Shown here in pieces: positions 19,916 to 31,663 of a DNA stretch of 64,000 bases. This stretch comes from Rhodocollybia butyracea (taxonomy: Eukaryota; Basidiomycota; Agaricomycetes; Agaricales; Omphalotaceae), in assembly GCA_015501585.1 (NCBI GenBank), contig JADNRY010000021.1, forward strand, positions 62,001 to 126,000, given 5' to 3'. The translations under genes and the position numbers were made by a program. Under the pieces are notes generated by a model. The model ran no database searches. It was given only the letters and a program-made list of their open reading frames with translations, and had not been told where the DNA came from. Every line of letters begins with the position of its first letter. The first letter of the stretch is position 1.

Positions 19916-20779
19916 ATGACCACTGTACAAATTCGTAGACCACGTATCCCCTATGAAACGGTAGAGTCCTTCTGGGCGACCGCCGGCCCTGCCTTGGAGC
20001 GCATCTTCGACTCACCAGACATACCTGTGGATATCGAGACGTATTCTTCAGTCTATTCGAAATGTTTCAACTACCAGAATACTCAGCATAATAGTAAAGT
20101 CCAGAAACGTTCTTCCCCGAGTCAAGGGGTGGGAAATGGTCTGCAGGTGGCGACACCGGTACCGACTGTCTCTGGGCCCAGAGTCGATAGCGTACACGGG
20201 ATGGCTGGATACAGAAAGGTTGACGACTTTTTTGCTGAAAGAGCAAAGAAGATATTTGACAACGTACCGGATGATTCTAGTTCGGATTTGGCAAGGTATA
20301 TCGTTACCGAGTTCGCTCGATACTCAACCGCAGCTCAAATTTCGTTTCGGATGTTGTCTCACATGCAGCGAATGTTCATTGCACTGCGCGTTCAGGAGGG
20401 ATATGGATGGTCGCTCGTCCCCGTACATGATGCGTCATTTCTAGCTGAGACTCGGGAATACAAGGCAGAGAGATGGGGATATAGAAAAGGCAGTGATTCT
20501 AACTTGGGGACCTGGGACGAAGTCGAATCTTGGGCAGAGGCAGGCAGCGCTTTAAACTGCATTGTCCCTATACCCTCGCTAGCTTTTCGACGCTTCAGAA
20601 TCGTGTTCCTCGAACCGTTGTTATTATCTGACAGGCTTTCCATTGCAGTTGGTGAATTGCTTACCAGCGACTTACCGGAGGACATGGAATTGATCCTGAG
20701 CATGAGGAATGTATTTCGAAGGAGTGGGATAGACCCAGAAAACTTGGTGCGGGTAAAACTAGAGTTGAAGGCGCAGTAG
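19916..20779 (+). CDS. cullin N-terminus-like protein, copy C
   Basis: A single exon of 287 aa starting at ATG 19916. It has the same segment order as copies A and B, with a longer linker (YQNTQHNSKVQKRSS). FFAERAKKIFDN, ARYIVTEFARYSTAAQ, FRRFRIVFLEPLL and VRVKLELKAQ are kept. It is head-to-head with STAND fragment C and followed by the better-preserved Nudix gene. Confidence 0.6.
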   Translation: MTTVQIRRPRIPYETVESFWATAGPALERIFDSPDIPVDIETYSSVYSKCFNYQNTQHNSKVQKRSSPSQGVGNGLQVATPVPTVSGPRVDSVHGMAGYRKVDDFFAERAKKIFDNVPDDSSSDLARYIVTEFARYSTAAQISFRMLSHMQRMFIALRVQEGYGWSLVPVHDASFLAETREYKAERWGYRKGSDSNLGTWDEVESWAEAGSALNCIVPIPSLAFRRFRIVFLEPLLLSDRLSIAVGELLTSDLPEDMELILSMRNVFRRSGIDPENLVRVKLELKAQ

Positions 20780-20888
20780 GGATGATATACCGTCCATGTA
20801 CAGTCATATCGTAGTAGTACTAGTGATCATTATAAACGAGTTTTCTCTAAAACCTCGGGCCGTGAGCCGCTCCTTGACTTCGAATCGG

Positions 20889-21505
20889 ATGCCAGAATCA
20901 GCTCAAATGGTTGTCAGAGTAGGCGTTGGGGTGTTTGTTATGAACAGAGGGGGTAAATTTGTTTTGGGAAAACGAAAAGGAAGTCATGGGCAGGGTAAGA
21001 CATGCATTCCTTTTGAATCATGGTAAAGGCCAGCATAGATAACAACGATGTAGGGACATGGGCACTTCCGGAGGACATCTTGAGGGAGGAGAATCTTTTG
21101 AGGATTGTGCTGCTCGAGAAGTGATAGAAGAAACCAACCTAAAGATCAAGAATGTCCGGTTTCTTACCGCAACGAACGATGTTATGGAGGCAGAAGGAAA
21201 ACACTATGTGACAATATGGGTTGCATGCGAGATAGTAGATCCTGAGGCTGAACCAGAGGTGAGCCATCCATTAGCAGGTAGTATCAATATTTCTAATATA
21301 TCAATGATAGAATTGTGAGCCTGAAAAATGCGAAAAATGGGAATGGGTTGAGTGGGAGGAAGTCAAACAATGGGTGAAAGCGCACCATGCATCTGAGAAC
21401 GGGGTAGATCCAAGCGTTCGCGCTTTGTTCCTTCCAATGTTGAATATCATTGCTCAGAGGCCGGAGTTCAAAGGGCCTGCTTTCAAAGTTGATGTAATTA
21501 TGTGA
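20889..21505 (+). pseudogene. Nudix hydrolase, one-base deletion
   Basis: Three exons are visible: 20889-20994, 21054-21258 and 21320-21505. The Nudix box is GGHLEGGESF...AAREVIEETNL (consensus GX5EX7REUXEEXGU, with Asn near the last Gly). The fold is that of small nucleotide-diphosphate hydrolases (MPESAQMVVRVGVGVFVMN at the start, KWEWVEWEEVKQW at the end). Exons 1 and 2 sum to 311 nt where 312 is needed: CTTCCGGAGG here against CTTCCAGGAGG in copy B shows a missing A at about 21069. It is therefore a pseudogene unless the base is a sequencing error. Confidence 0.75.
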
Positions 21506-22169
21506 CAACAGGTGACAACGCGATGTGACATACTTTTCTTCGCGAACAACCATGTCGGAAATATCTCCTCGAGTCAACTCGGCCATTTTGCCTCGTTTTA
21601 TCGGACAAATTGTTAGGATTCCTTGCAAGATACTCACTGTACGAAAACCCTAAGTGTGTTCCAAGTCCAAGGTCTAACATTCCAGTTAGACAACGGAAAA
21701 CACAGTAACAGTACAAACGTCCGATGGGGGTGAGATCCTTGTTAAATTCACAGGGGTAACGATCTCTCCCCATTTATGCTGGATATCGCTCTAATATTGG
21801 CGACAGGATTCCGGGATCACTACCACATTCGTAGAAATAATCGGGCATGTTGTCGACGCGACAACGGTGCGAAAGGCAGGCGTGATAAACTTGAAATCCG
21901 ACTTGGGTGCGTCGATTTACTCGTCTGACGGAATTAGCCTCTGACAATGTCTTTTCTTAGATTTGCAAGTGGCGGATAAAGTGATTAAACTTATTCACGA
22001 CCCACGGTTCTTTTCCACCATTTTTTCGTGACACTGACAGCACTCTCTTCATTGTATACTATCTATCCACTGTTCGTGTATCAACTGTTCTTGAAATATA
22101 ATTGAGAAAGGTAGCTTCTAATACAAGTTCACATACGGCTATTATCGAGCCAGAAAACATCGTAAACAA
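21506..22169. other. intergenic, no gene seen
   Basis: AT-rich sequence with no supported coding region; the open frames on the minus strand lack any recognisable pattern. Confidence 0.5.
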
Positions 22170-22264
22170 TGCCCCATGGCTGAGTTGGTTACAGCGTCCG
22201 ACTGTTATTGAGACGTGTGTATGATGACATCGGAAGGTCGAGAGTTCGAGCCTCTCTGGGGCAG
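22170..22264 (+). tRNA. tRNA-Asn(GTT), intron-containing
   Basis: The acceptor stem is TGCCCCA/TGGGGCA (7 pairs) with discriminator G. The D-stem is GCTG/CAGC; the anticodon stem TCCGA/TCGGA with loop CTGTTA-A reads GTT. An intron of about 21 nt follows position 37. The T-arm is GAGAG-TTCGAGC-CTCTC. A T-rich Pol III terminator follows (TTTTG then TTTTTT about 10 bases later). Confidence 0.9.
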
Positions 22265-23043
22265 GTTTTGTAGTCTTTTTTGTGTCCCAAATCCGAGTCT
22301 GGAGCGTTTTTTTCTCTCTCTCTCTCTGTTCATGATTTACTTCTATACATAGTCCAGACTCTCTCTCCTCTTATACTCTGACTGCGGTCTTAATCTTGAA
22401 AGAGTCGTGTCTGTACACGTTTACATAAATTTGCGCACACTACGGCAACCTGCGGCGTAAATTTCGTGGGACTCAAAAGTCAAAGTATAAATTACGTTTT
22501 TCTTGCTTCCCTGTTGTCTTTCCTCCTTCGCTTGCTTTCTTTTCTTGAGATTGGCTCTTTGCTGTACGGTGCGAGATGTACAGCGCCTCGTTTCAAGCTT
22601 CAACCACCTAATCAGCGTCCGTCCACGAAGTGAGTTTTTTTCTTTCTCGATTTTTTCAAGGATGAAGCGCACTGGGCTCTAAGCAAAACCATGCTGCGAT
22701 GCACTACACTCCAAGGAGTGGCGGCCTAGAAAACCGTTAACTGAATCTCTTTACCGCATTGTTTAGAACGAAATCCTTATATTCTTACTGACATCTTTTC
22801 GTAGTTTCTTTCGACGAAGATTTGAGCATCTACTGTTACCCAACTTCCCTTTCCTACATCCAGAGTCTCGATGCATTGTGTCGTTTCGCTGTACCGCCCC
22901 ATACGTTGTACATATAGTATAACGCCTTATATCCCGGTGCTCTGGTGTCATTCTTAGGTAGTGCAAAGATAATGATAAACGCAAGATTAATCCATAAATG
23001 AACCCTAAAGAATCCCTAAAAGTCCCGTCGCTCATGCCATAAT
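22265..23043. other. intergenic, no gene seen
   Basis: Contains a short CT microsatellite near 22313-22328 downstream of the tRNA. No coding pattern is supported. Confidence 0.5.
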
Positions 23044-24686
23044 TTAGTACTCGTCGGAATACTCTATATATCTCGAGTTCGGACGACCTATCGAAGGTAA
23101 GCTGCGAAAGGGAATGTCCTCTATGATCCTGATGCGTTCCCCAAACCGAGAGAAACGTTCCGCTAAACCATTCCTATAGCTTACAATGACTGCAGTTTGC
23201 AGCCTTGTCAGCTCAGGAGGGGGATCCAGTCGAGTCGTAACAAATGTTTCTAGTGCTTGCTCTGAAAAGGTGAAACGGTCGGGAATACTTATATATCTAA
23301 AAAGGTGTATATCAATAACTCTCGGATTGTCTGTTTGACAGTGAGAACCAACTCTAGGTGTGGGCAGACCACGTCCACCATATTAGAGAGTGCTTTCAAA
23401 AGTTCTTCATCAATTATCGGAGTTTGGGTACTGGTCTCTGCAAACACCAATCCCTTCAACAAAGGCATTGACTTCAACAGGTCTATCAGTGCAGATGTTG
23501 ACAATGTAACGGAGCGTTTGACTTCTAATTTGAGACTAGTCAGCGGGTATTTAGACCTGTGAAGCATGCCTTTCAATGAGTTCAATACGGCGGGATTCAG
23601 CTCTGCACGATAGCCATCCAGATGTAGATGCGTTAGCCTCGGCAGACATAGCTGGTCTAGAACTTCTGTCATTATGACACAGTTAGTGTTTAACGACAGC
23701 TTCTCCAGGTGAAGCAGAGAGATAGGATCATTCAACGCGTGCGACAGATCAGTACGCGCGTGTATTGCCAACATGCACTCTTTCAACTCTGAACATTCAG
23801 CAAGAATTTCTATGAGCTCTTGGGCACCAAAGTTCCAATCGTTATGATCCATTGAGAGAAAACGGAGTTGGCTCCATGGAACGACAGGACGAAACATCGG
23901 GCCGGCGTCGCCTAGGCTGAGATACTGAAGGCCAGGTGCTGTTTCTAGGAATGAAGGATGCCTACTGGTATTTTCCAACACAAAAGGATTGGTGTCGGAG
24001 CAAGCAATCAAGGCGGTTTCTAGGAGTGGGACATCGACTCCTTGAAGTTCAGCAAGAACATTCAAGGACGAGGCAGGAATCTGGAGGCTGAGATATCTCC
24101 ATTGTTTACTGTACGGGACAAGCACTCGTAGCATTTGAGTAACTTGTTGCACATCTTCTCGGTATGTGTTCTCGTTTTTAGAGAACATGGAGATGTAGAG
24201 CGGGAGCGTCCCTGCTCTTGTTAACCAAGCAGATAGGCTAGCCCGAAGCCTTTCACACTTTCGGTCATAGTCTTGGAACGTATGCAAGGCTTCAGGAATA
24301 GTTACATGCACTGCAGACCAGAGTTCTGAGGTAGCCCAAGAGATCGCCCTCCAACGGCTGCAAACACGCCCGAGCAGAGGAGGACCTTGGCCGTACGAAA
24401 GGACTGGAAATGCATCAATAGTGGCCACGAAAATCTGCTGGAGTATTTCGGTGGGACATCGGCGGATAGGAGAGAGTGCGGCGCGGTAGACATCAAGCTT
24501 TTCTTGGACCCCGTCGCGTTTAGCTGTGATGGCCTCCAGTGAGGACTGTAAACAGGCAATCTGTGAATTTAGTCGTGCCAGTTCATCAGTCATATCAGTG
24601 ACAGAATAGTGTTCCAGAATTGCGTCAGTTTCTTCCTGCGAAGGAGCATCGTTGCAGGACAGAAGGCTAGAAAGACGCTGGTCCAT
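23044..24686 (-). CDS. F-box protein with LRR-like repeats
   Basis: ATG at 24686 (MDQRLSSLL). The N-terminal coiled coil (LARLNSQIACLQSSLEAI) leads into an F-box-like motif (LSPIRRCPTEILQQIFVAT, VCSRWRAIS, LWSAVHV), the layout common to expanded basidiomycete F-box families, followed by leucine-rich segments (LRFLSMDHND, LEKLSLNTN, LTHLHLDGY). A stop at 23289 closes the first frame after 465 codons. A further coherent stretch in another frame (FTFSEQALETFVTTRL ... RLQTAVIVSYRNGL) runs to 23044, so a short intron or a 1-nt indel near 23290-23320 joins them; I could not fix the junction. It is thought to recruit substrates to an SCF ligase. Shares a 150-bp divergent promoter with UNG. Confidence 0.7.
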
Positions 24687-24836
24687 CTGAAGGAGAACAA
24701 AGGAGAACTCGAGGTTGACTCGAGGCGTGCGGGGATATTGATGGAAGCAATTGCAAGTAGCGCTAAACAAACTCGGCCCGGTACTCAAACGCGATCATTA
24801 TTGATTGAGCTTTGTTCTCAACCACCTCCATTCTTC
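24687..24836. promoter_or_regulatory. divergent promoter, F-box / UNG
   Basis: 150 bp separate the start codons of the minus-strand F-box gene and the plus-strand UNG gene. Shared regulation is possible but not shown. Confidence 0.4.
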
Positions 24837-26142
24837 ATGCCTAAAGACAAGTCTGAAGCTGCGCCAGCAATGCTTGCAACGAAAGCTGCTCGGTCTGCTG
24901 TTTCGACCGCCAAAAGAACAACAGCAAAGAAGATTCAGTGAGCTTTTGATTGGTAGAATCCGACGCGTAACTAATTCAGCATTCTAAGACAAACACTTCC
25001 TTTTGCTACATCCTCTAAAGACGGTGCCAGTGTCAATGCTCCCGTGGAACTGGATGCCACCGTCGCTGCGCGTCTTGACGCGTTGGAGATAGAAACAATG
25101 GATTCTGCGTGGTACGAAGCACTCAAGACCGAATTTCAAAAGGCATATTTCATAAAGGCGAGTACTTCATTATAAACTCACAACTTGGCTGATGGTGATC
25201 AGTAGCTAAAAGAATTTCTAGCCACTGAACTCAAGTCGGGAACGGTTTACCCACCTTGTCTGTTGATTCCCTTTTGGTCTTGAAGACTCCTCCTGAATGT
25301 ACTTCAGTAAAAGACGTTTATTCTTGGTCTCGGTTAACGCCGCTTGAATCCGTCAAGGTTGTCATCTTGGGACAGGTGAGCAATGTTTCTTCTACTTCAT
25401 TGTACATCTGATTTTAGACCGTAGGATCCGTATCACAATGTTGGCCAAGCGCACGGTAAGTCCGTTGGCGACTATGACCTTCTGTGAAATATTGACGAGC
25501 ATGGCTAGGCTTATCATTTTCTGTTCTACCCCCCACTGCACTTCCTGGATCTTTGAAAAACATATACAAGCAGATGGCCACAGATGTACCGTCGTTCAAA
25601 GTTCCTACTACTGGGTCAGTTATTTTGATCGTCGATACTTTATCCTTATCCTACTACAGTGACCTGACTCCTCTGGCGCAACTCGGTGTACTTTGGCTCA
25701 ATACCTCACTCACTGTAAGAGCGCACAAAGCTGGATCCCATTCGGGTAAAGGGTGGGAGACCCTCACCGCCCAAGCTATTAAGGCCGTCACTTCACGATC
25801 TAATAGTAATGGCGTTGTATTCATGGCGTGGGGCCTTCCTGCGCAGAAGACGTGTGGCAAAATCGGGATCGACGAAGTAAAATTTATTCGTTGGATGTTT
25901 TTTTCGTTACACTGATGTTTATTTTTCAATACAGAAGAAGCATCTTGTTTTAAGGTAGGTGAAATTGTATGTATATTTCGCCACGATCTGTTTGAATCTT
26001 GTTGATCAGGTCGGCACATCCGTCACCGCTATCTGCCTATCGTGGATTCCTTGGAAATGGTCACTTCAAACAAGCGAATGAGTGGCTTAAAGAAAAATAC
26101 GGAGAAGGAGCAGAAATAGACTGGGCTATCATCTGTCGGTGA
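24837..26142 (+). CDS. UNG1: uracil-DNA glycosylase
   Basis: Removes uracil from DNA as the first step of base excision repair, in nucleus and/or mitochondria. Nine exons (24837-24937, 24989-25157, 25206-25257, 25308-25375, 25425-25455, 25509-25614, 25660-25876, 25935-25954, 26010-26142) give 298 aa with all phases closing. Family-1 motifs are present: GQDPYH (water-activating Asp; split across an intron after GQ), [25 protein letters not shown] and HPSPLSA (catalytic His loop). The N-terminus is basic ([20 protein letters not shown]), fitting a nuclear or mitochondrial targeting tail. The second intron uses a GC donor (AAG-GCGAGT). The exon 2 acceptor could also lie 9 nt upstream, with no change of frame. 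Confidence 0.92.
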
Positions 26143-26912
26143 CCAGAGTGTCATTTGGATCTATTCCCTTTCTATTTTCCTTCTCAAAGTTTGTACCCTG
26201 CTAGTCTTATGGATCTTGGACGACAAATTCCTTGGTATTCTCTCAGTCAATTGTCTCAGCGCGCGCTCTACCTTGAAGAGTCAATTTTACCGTCTCTTTG
26301 AAAGAAATCCTCCTCGAGCGCATTGCAAGTCGCCCCTGCACGGAAGGCTGGTTGGACAAGAACTATGATGCTCATGGAACTCAAGGTAATTATATGTCTG
26401 AGACGAGTTATGAACTACTAGACCATTCAACTGTCCTCCAGTGTGTTCCCTCAACACTCGTTCATCTTGCATCTGCCTAGAATAGTCGTTTTCTGAGCGG
26501 TCAGGAAACTTCTGAGCTGGCCTGAGACAGTTGTTCACGATTGAATTGAACCTGTACTTGTTCATGTTTCTATGCATCTTCATCAATTAATGACTGGGGC
26601 CGAACATTCTCGATGTTTTCGCAAACAATGACTACATGGTGAATAGAGAGGTTCAAACCATGACTCTGGGCTTTGAGTTCAGTTTCTACATTCTGGACTC
26701 TAGAGGCCTTGTCATAGTAGGACAAGTACAAGTGCCAAAGTGGTCGAGACTCGAACTCGACTCGAGACCAACCAGTGCATGACCCGGCCGGCGATGGCCG
26801 AAGCTGACTAAGCTGAGCTGAGCAACCGCGAGGAGGGCCTATGGACATTGTCTTTTTTTTTACCACCAACTCATATATCCTCTCTCGTCTTTGACCGTTT
26901 TCCCTCGAAATA
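26143..26912. other. intergenic with a tRNA-like element
   Basis: No protein gene is supported. The right part holds the SINE-like candidate described separately and the NOT4 promoter. Confidence 0.5.
26640..26840 (-). repeat. candidate tRNA-derived SINE or tRNA relic
   Basis: On the minus strand there is an A-box-like GGTTGCTCAGCTCAG, then about 60 nt later a perfect B-box core GAGTTCGAGTCTCG inside a strong inverted repeat (TGGTCTCGAG...CTCGACCA). No acceptor stem or anticodon arm can be drawn, so it is not a tRNA gene. Pol III head plus unrelated tail suggests a SINE. Confidence 0.3.
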
Positions 26913-29900
26913 ATGGCGACCACCAGGATTCACCATGCCTTACCGGCGCCAGTAGTTCATGCTGGATTTTCAGTTCCTCAGTCTAAATCCCATGTATTAG
27001 CAGGCGTCCAAGACGCGTATTGGAGCGACGACGAGGCGGTACGGATCATTAAGCCTGTAGTTTGCTCTTTTGCTTATAGTTATCGATTGGAATTCTCAGG
27101 AAGATGTTGAATGCCCCCTTTGTCTCGAAGAAATGGACATTTCCGACCTTAATTTCAAGCCATGCGTTTGTGGTTATCAGGTATTTCTTTCACGATTCCC
27201 TGATATTAAGAAAGCCTACCATCTCCTGTAGATCTGTCGGTTCTGTTGGCACCACATCAAAGAGAATCTCAACAAACGCTGCCCCGCTTGCAGAAGGGTA
27301 TACACCGACGAAGCTGTAGAGTTCAAGGCAATTGCTACTCAAGAGTATGTGTTTTCTTCTCTCGGAGCTGCTGATTGCTAACATTTTATTCTAGCCACAA
27401 GCGACTGACCCAACAGAAAAAGCAGAGAGAGCGGGAGCGCAAAGAACTCGACGCACTCGGTCGTCGCCAACTCGCCAATGTGCGTGTTGTACAGCGGAAC
27501 GTTGTCTATGTAGTGGGAATTGGACCTAGGTTTGCTAAGGAAGAGGTAAATTCCATTGGTTTCTGTTCTTTGATCAAATCTCAGCTGTCGCTTCCAGCTC
27601 ATTCCAACTCTACGATCAAGCGAGTATTTTGGGCAGTATGGAAAGATTAATAAGATCCTTTTGGTCAAAAGGAACCAATCTGGTGGTGGTGCTCCAGTCG
27701 TGGGTGTATATATCACGTATCATCGACGTGAAGATGCTGCCCGTGCTATAGCTGCAGTAGATGGTAGTACCTCCCCAGGAGGTGGCCGCGAAGTTATGCG
27801 GGCTAGTTACGGTACTACCAAGTACTGCATGTCTTTTCTTCGCGGCGTCGCATGCAGCGACCACGGCTGTATGAATCTTCATGAATGGGGCGATGAGAAA
27901 GACTGCTTCACAAAGGAGGATTTAACCACATTGTATGTTCCTATCAGCCTTTTTCTCTTTACATCTCTAACTGGTAAATAGAAAACATACCATGAAGACG
28001 ACGGAGACGCGCGCCAGGAACGTTGTTGCTAACAAGCGAGGTGACGAGGCCGATGGTGCGCCTTTGCCTTTTTATACTTGTATCTTCTTTTACTAATATT
28101 TTTATAGGTTTACCTCGTTCCGCTGCTTGGGGCGCAAGGCCTACAATACAACACTCTATGTCGAGTATCCCTTTGACACAGCGCAAGCGTGGTAGTGTAA
28201 CGACTCGACAGTCGCGGCCACACACTGAAACTCGTTCTTCTACGCGACCCGAAAGAAAACCCACTGCCCGACAAGAGCCGTCGTCTCGTCCTACTACGCC
28301 TGCCTCTGCACTTCCATCAGCCCATCCTTCTCTCCCTCCCAAACCTCCTTCGCCCATCACTCGCAAAAAGAAGGAGGAGTCTATTGTACAAGCACCTTCG
28401 CCATCTCCGACCCTCTCTGCCGCCGACGATTCCGAATCTGGCTCTCAGGAAATTGCCGCAGTGTCTCCAGAAGTACGACCCCAATCAGCTGATTCTATAC
28501 CTGCTGTACCTCCTGGATTACCGGCAGTCCCACCCGGGTTGTCTGCACCTCCTGGACTATCAGCTCCTCCTGGCTTGGCTGGTCTCAACCAGCCTTCTCG
28601 TGTTGGTACAGCTTCCCCTCAAACACCGATTCTGGCTCGACAAACGACATACCAGATGTCCACTGCCGCACGGGCATTGCTTGATGACGTTACTGCCCGA
28701 CGAGAGTCACTTCTTCCTACAGCCGTTGTTCAAAGTCCCTTCCCCGACTTTGACCGTACGCTGGCAAATCTTAGCCAGAACGAGGGCGGATTTGGTAGCT
28801 TCTCTTTCAATTTGGATCTGAACCTTGCTGGCGACGATGCCGCGAATGATGAACCTCTGGCGGATTTGGAGCCGGAATCACAGACTCCGTTCCTAGGTGG
28901 TTCCTTCATGGATGCTTTCCCAGCATTACGTGCCTCGGCATCTGCTCCGCCGTCATTCATGACTGCACCAGGCGTTCCTTACCCCCACAATCCTGCACAC
29001 GCGATCTTCGACCCAACTGCAGTTGCGGCTCACCATACAGTGACTGAGAGTCAATCAACACCGAATTATATGGGATCATTCAATCCTTTTGGCACAGACG
29101 AATCCTCCACCGCTTCCATTAAACCCAGTCCTATTGACGACGATGCTGTGCCCAGAGTTTCTCGGTTCGGCTTTGCACGCCAAGGCCCTCGAACAGTTAC
29201 CGCTGCTTCGTCGCCTCTTCAAATATCGTCAACGCTTAGCAACTCCGAGAATAATCATAGCTTATTTGGTCATAATGACAATCCTCATTCGCCAGCAGTT
29301 TCCCAATGGTCGTTGCATAGCCGTCAAGAGTTTGGGTTTTCCCAGGTCAATTCCGCTGTACCGTCTCCTATGATGACACAGGCTCAAGCTCAGCCGATGT
29401 ACGCGGTGCCTTCATCTCGCTTCCAGCCTTTCGATTCATCGATAGGGGTGAGTGAAGCTCAACTCCGTGATTTCATCCAGAGCAACCAAGAGCGTTCTAA
29501 TCTGATGCGTCATGGTAAGTTTTTTTTGTCTTCCATGTCTTTCATATTTGGCAGCGAAACTCAATGTCTTTTGTATACAGACTCTCAAGGGTTGTACAAA
29601 ACTGGGCCCCAGCCCCAATTTCAAGACCCCGCAATTATGTCTGCTGCAAGATTCGCTTCAGTTCCGGAGACGAACTTTATGCATCACACCGATATGACGT
29701 ACGGCCCTCCACCTGGTCTGTCTTTTCCACCGGGTCTCCAGAACCTCAATGCACCTGTTGCAATGAATGATGGAAATGGGAACGCACATGGTGAGTCACG
29801 TTCTTTTTCTTCTGAGGGGAGGGATGCCTGTGTACCAAGTTGCCGTGCTTTCAGTGGGGAAATACCATTACCAGCACTAAAAATGCATTCGGCCTCCCAT

Positions 29901-31663
29901 CCTCTCTGTTGTATACGTCGACTTATCTCGCCTTTGGATCCCAAAGTATTCCTATATGGTCGAACCTGATTCCCCGCATTGCATTCGAGCCTCCTTCCCC
30001 TTCGTCTTCTCACGTCATAATATCCACGTCTTTCTGACGCTGATAACTATTCCCTTTTTTTTATATCCTCGTATTCTATTTTATTATCGCAGAACTCCGG
30101 GCTGAGCCGGTAGCGGATGGACCTTCCCTTTCGTCTCCATCTGATTTCCCCGCTTTGTCCTCATCCATCCAATCCGAGCCTATCCCTCAAGATGCGCCTT
30201 CTCCATCTACGACACCTAGCGACGATCTAAAGGCTCAAGAACAAGCAGAACGCAAAGCCGCCAAAAAAGCTGCGGCGGCGGCAAAAGCAGCTGAACGCCA
30301 GAAATTAGCCCAAGACAGAGCCACAGCGAAGGCTGCGGAGAAAGCCCGGATAGCAGCTGAGAAGGCAGCCGAGAAGGAAAAGGCTGCGGCGGAGAGAGCA
30401 GCTGAGAAGGAGAGGGTTATGTTAAAGGCTCAGCTACAGAAGGAGTTGGCGGAGAAAGAGAGGCTTGAAAGGGAAAACGCGAAGCTGGAAAGAGAAAAGG
30501 AACGTCTGTTGCGTGCTGAACGAGAAATGGTTGAGCGGGAGGAGAAAGCTGCGCAGTTGGAAAAGGAAAAGGCGGAGAAAGCTGCTAAAAAAGCTGCTGC
30601 TACCGCTAAGGCTGCTGAAGCTCAGAAGGCTGCGAAGCGTTCTGACCAAAAGACTAACCCGACTCCACCAGCAGCTGCCGCCGAGCCTGTTACTCAAGTC
30701 CCGCTTCTTTCCAAGAAGCCGAAGAAAAACAAGCCAGTCACGAAACCGGCTCGTGTGCCCCAGAAAGAAGAAGACCATTCGGTAGAAAACTCTACCAACG
30801 CTTCTGCTGCTACTTCCGACATACCTCTGGCTGCCACGAAAGGGACTAACACTACAAACAGCTCCAACAACTCCCGATCGCAATCCCTTGAACGTAACAT
30901 TCCTACTTCTCTCGAGGATCTCATGGAGGATATTCATGTCATGAACCCATCAATGGACCTTTTAAAGCATCCATTCTTTGATTTGCACAAAATCAATCCT
31001 GCTGCCAAAATGCCTTTGGAGTATGGCCCTCTTGTGCATGCTTTGTCTGCTCTTTCAGTTGGAGGAGGATCTTTTGCTAATAATGTTCCTTCTGGATCTA
31101 TTGACAACGCGGTTTCCTCGTTTCAACAACTGTTGGAGACTCTGACACAGACCATCTCCGATCTGCTTCGCCTTCTCCCCCGAACCACATGGGATGACAG
31201 TTCGTCTTTCGATGGTGTTCTCCGAGATATGCTTAAAGGAGATGATTTTCTTGATGAAAGTTCCGCGGCCGCTGCTGCGGCTGGCGAAGATGGGCACGGA
31301 CGCGAGGACGAGGTCGCTGCTTTGACTTTGGCGCTCGAACGCCGCGCTCGCTGGATGGAAGTCCAGCTATCGAAATTGGAGGAGTTGCATCGAGATATCA
31401 ACAATGCTGCAGTTCGAGCAGTCCTCGCTTTCAATGATAGTGGCTGGGATCGTCACGGCTTCTTGCCCAGAGTGGGAAACACTGTTCGTCGCTTTGAAAA
31501 TATTGGTATTGTGGAAGAGGGTCAGAGTCAGCGACAAATGACAGCCGACGAACTGGAGAAGAAACTGGTAGTTGCCAAAGAAGCAGCAGTTTTCGCCGAG
31601 ACGGAATTTCGAGAGATGATGCAGAAGATGCAGAACGTTAAACCTTTTGACGATGAATTTTAA
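26913..31663 (+). CDS. NOT4: CCR4-NOT subunit 4, E3 ubiquitin ligase
   Basis: Nine exons (26913-27038, 27100-27180, 27232-27344, 27395-27545, 27598-27932, 27982-28055, 28108-29514, 29581-29790, 30093-31663) encode 1355 aa with phases closing. Near residue 45 a C4C4 RING begins (CPLCLEEM ... CVCGYQICRFCW ... CPACRR). It is followed by an RRM (NVVYVVGIGPRF ... GVYITYHRREDAARAI) and a CCCH finger (KYCMSFLRGVACSDHGCMNLHEWG), the classical NOT4 order. The middle is disordered with PPGL repeats (about 28503-28590). A long Lys/Glu/Ala coiled coil follows (about 30230-30640), and a helical C-terminus. Role: mRNA decay/translation quality control and ubiquitination. The 302-nt last intron is much longer than its neighbours. 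Convergent with the gene ending at 31828. Confidence 0.92.

Noticed and set aside
16067..20779. Functional cullins
   Set aside because: All three end before the cullin-homology and neddylation regions, so they cannot form a normal ligase scaffold.
22313..22328. CT microsatellite as an element boundary
   Set aside because: Too short, with no repeats or duplication around it.
26735..26765. tRNA gene on either strand
   Set aside because: Only the T-arm-like hairpin forms; no acceptor stem or anticodon loop can be paired.
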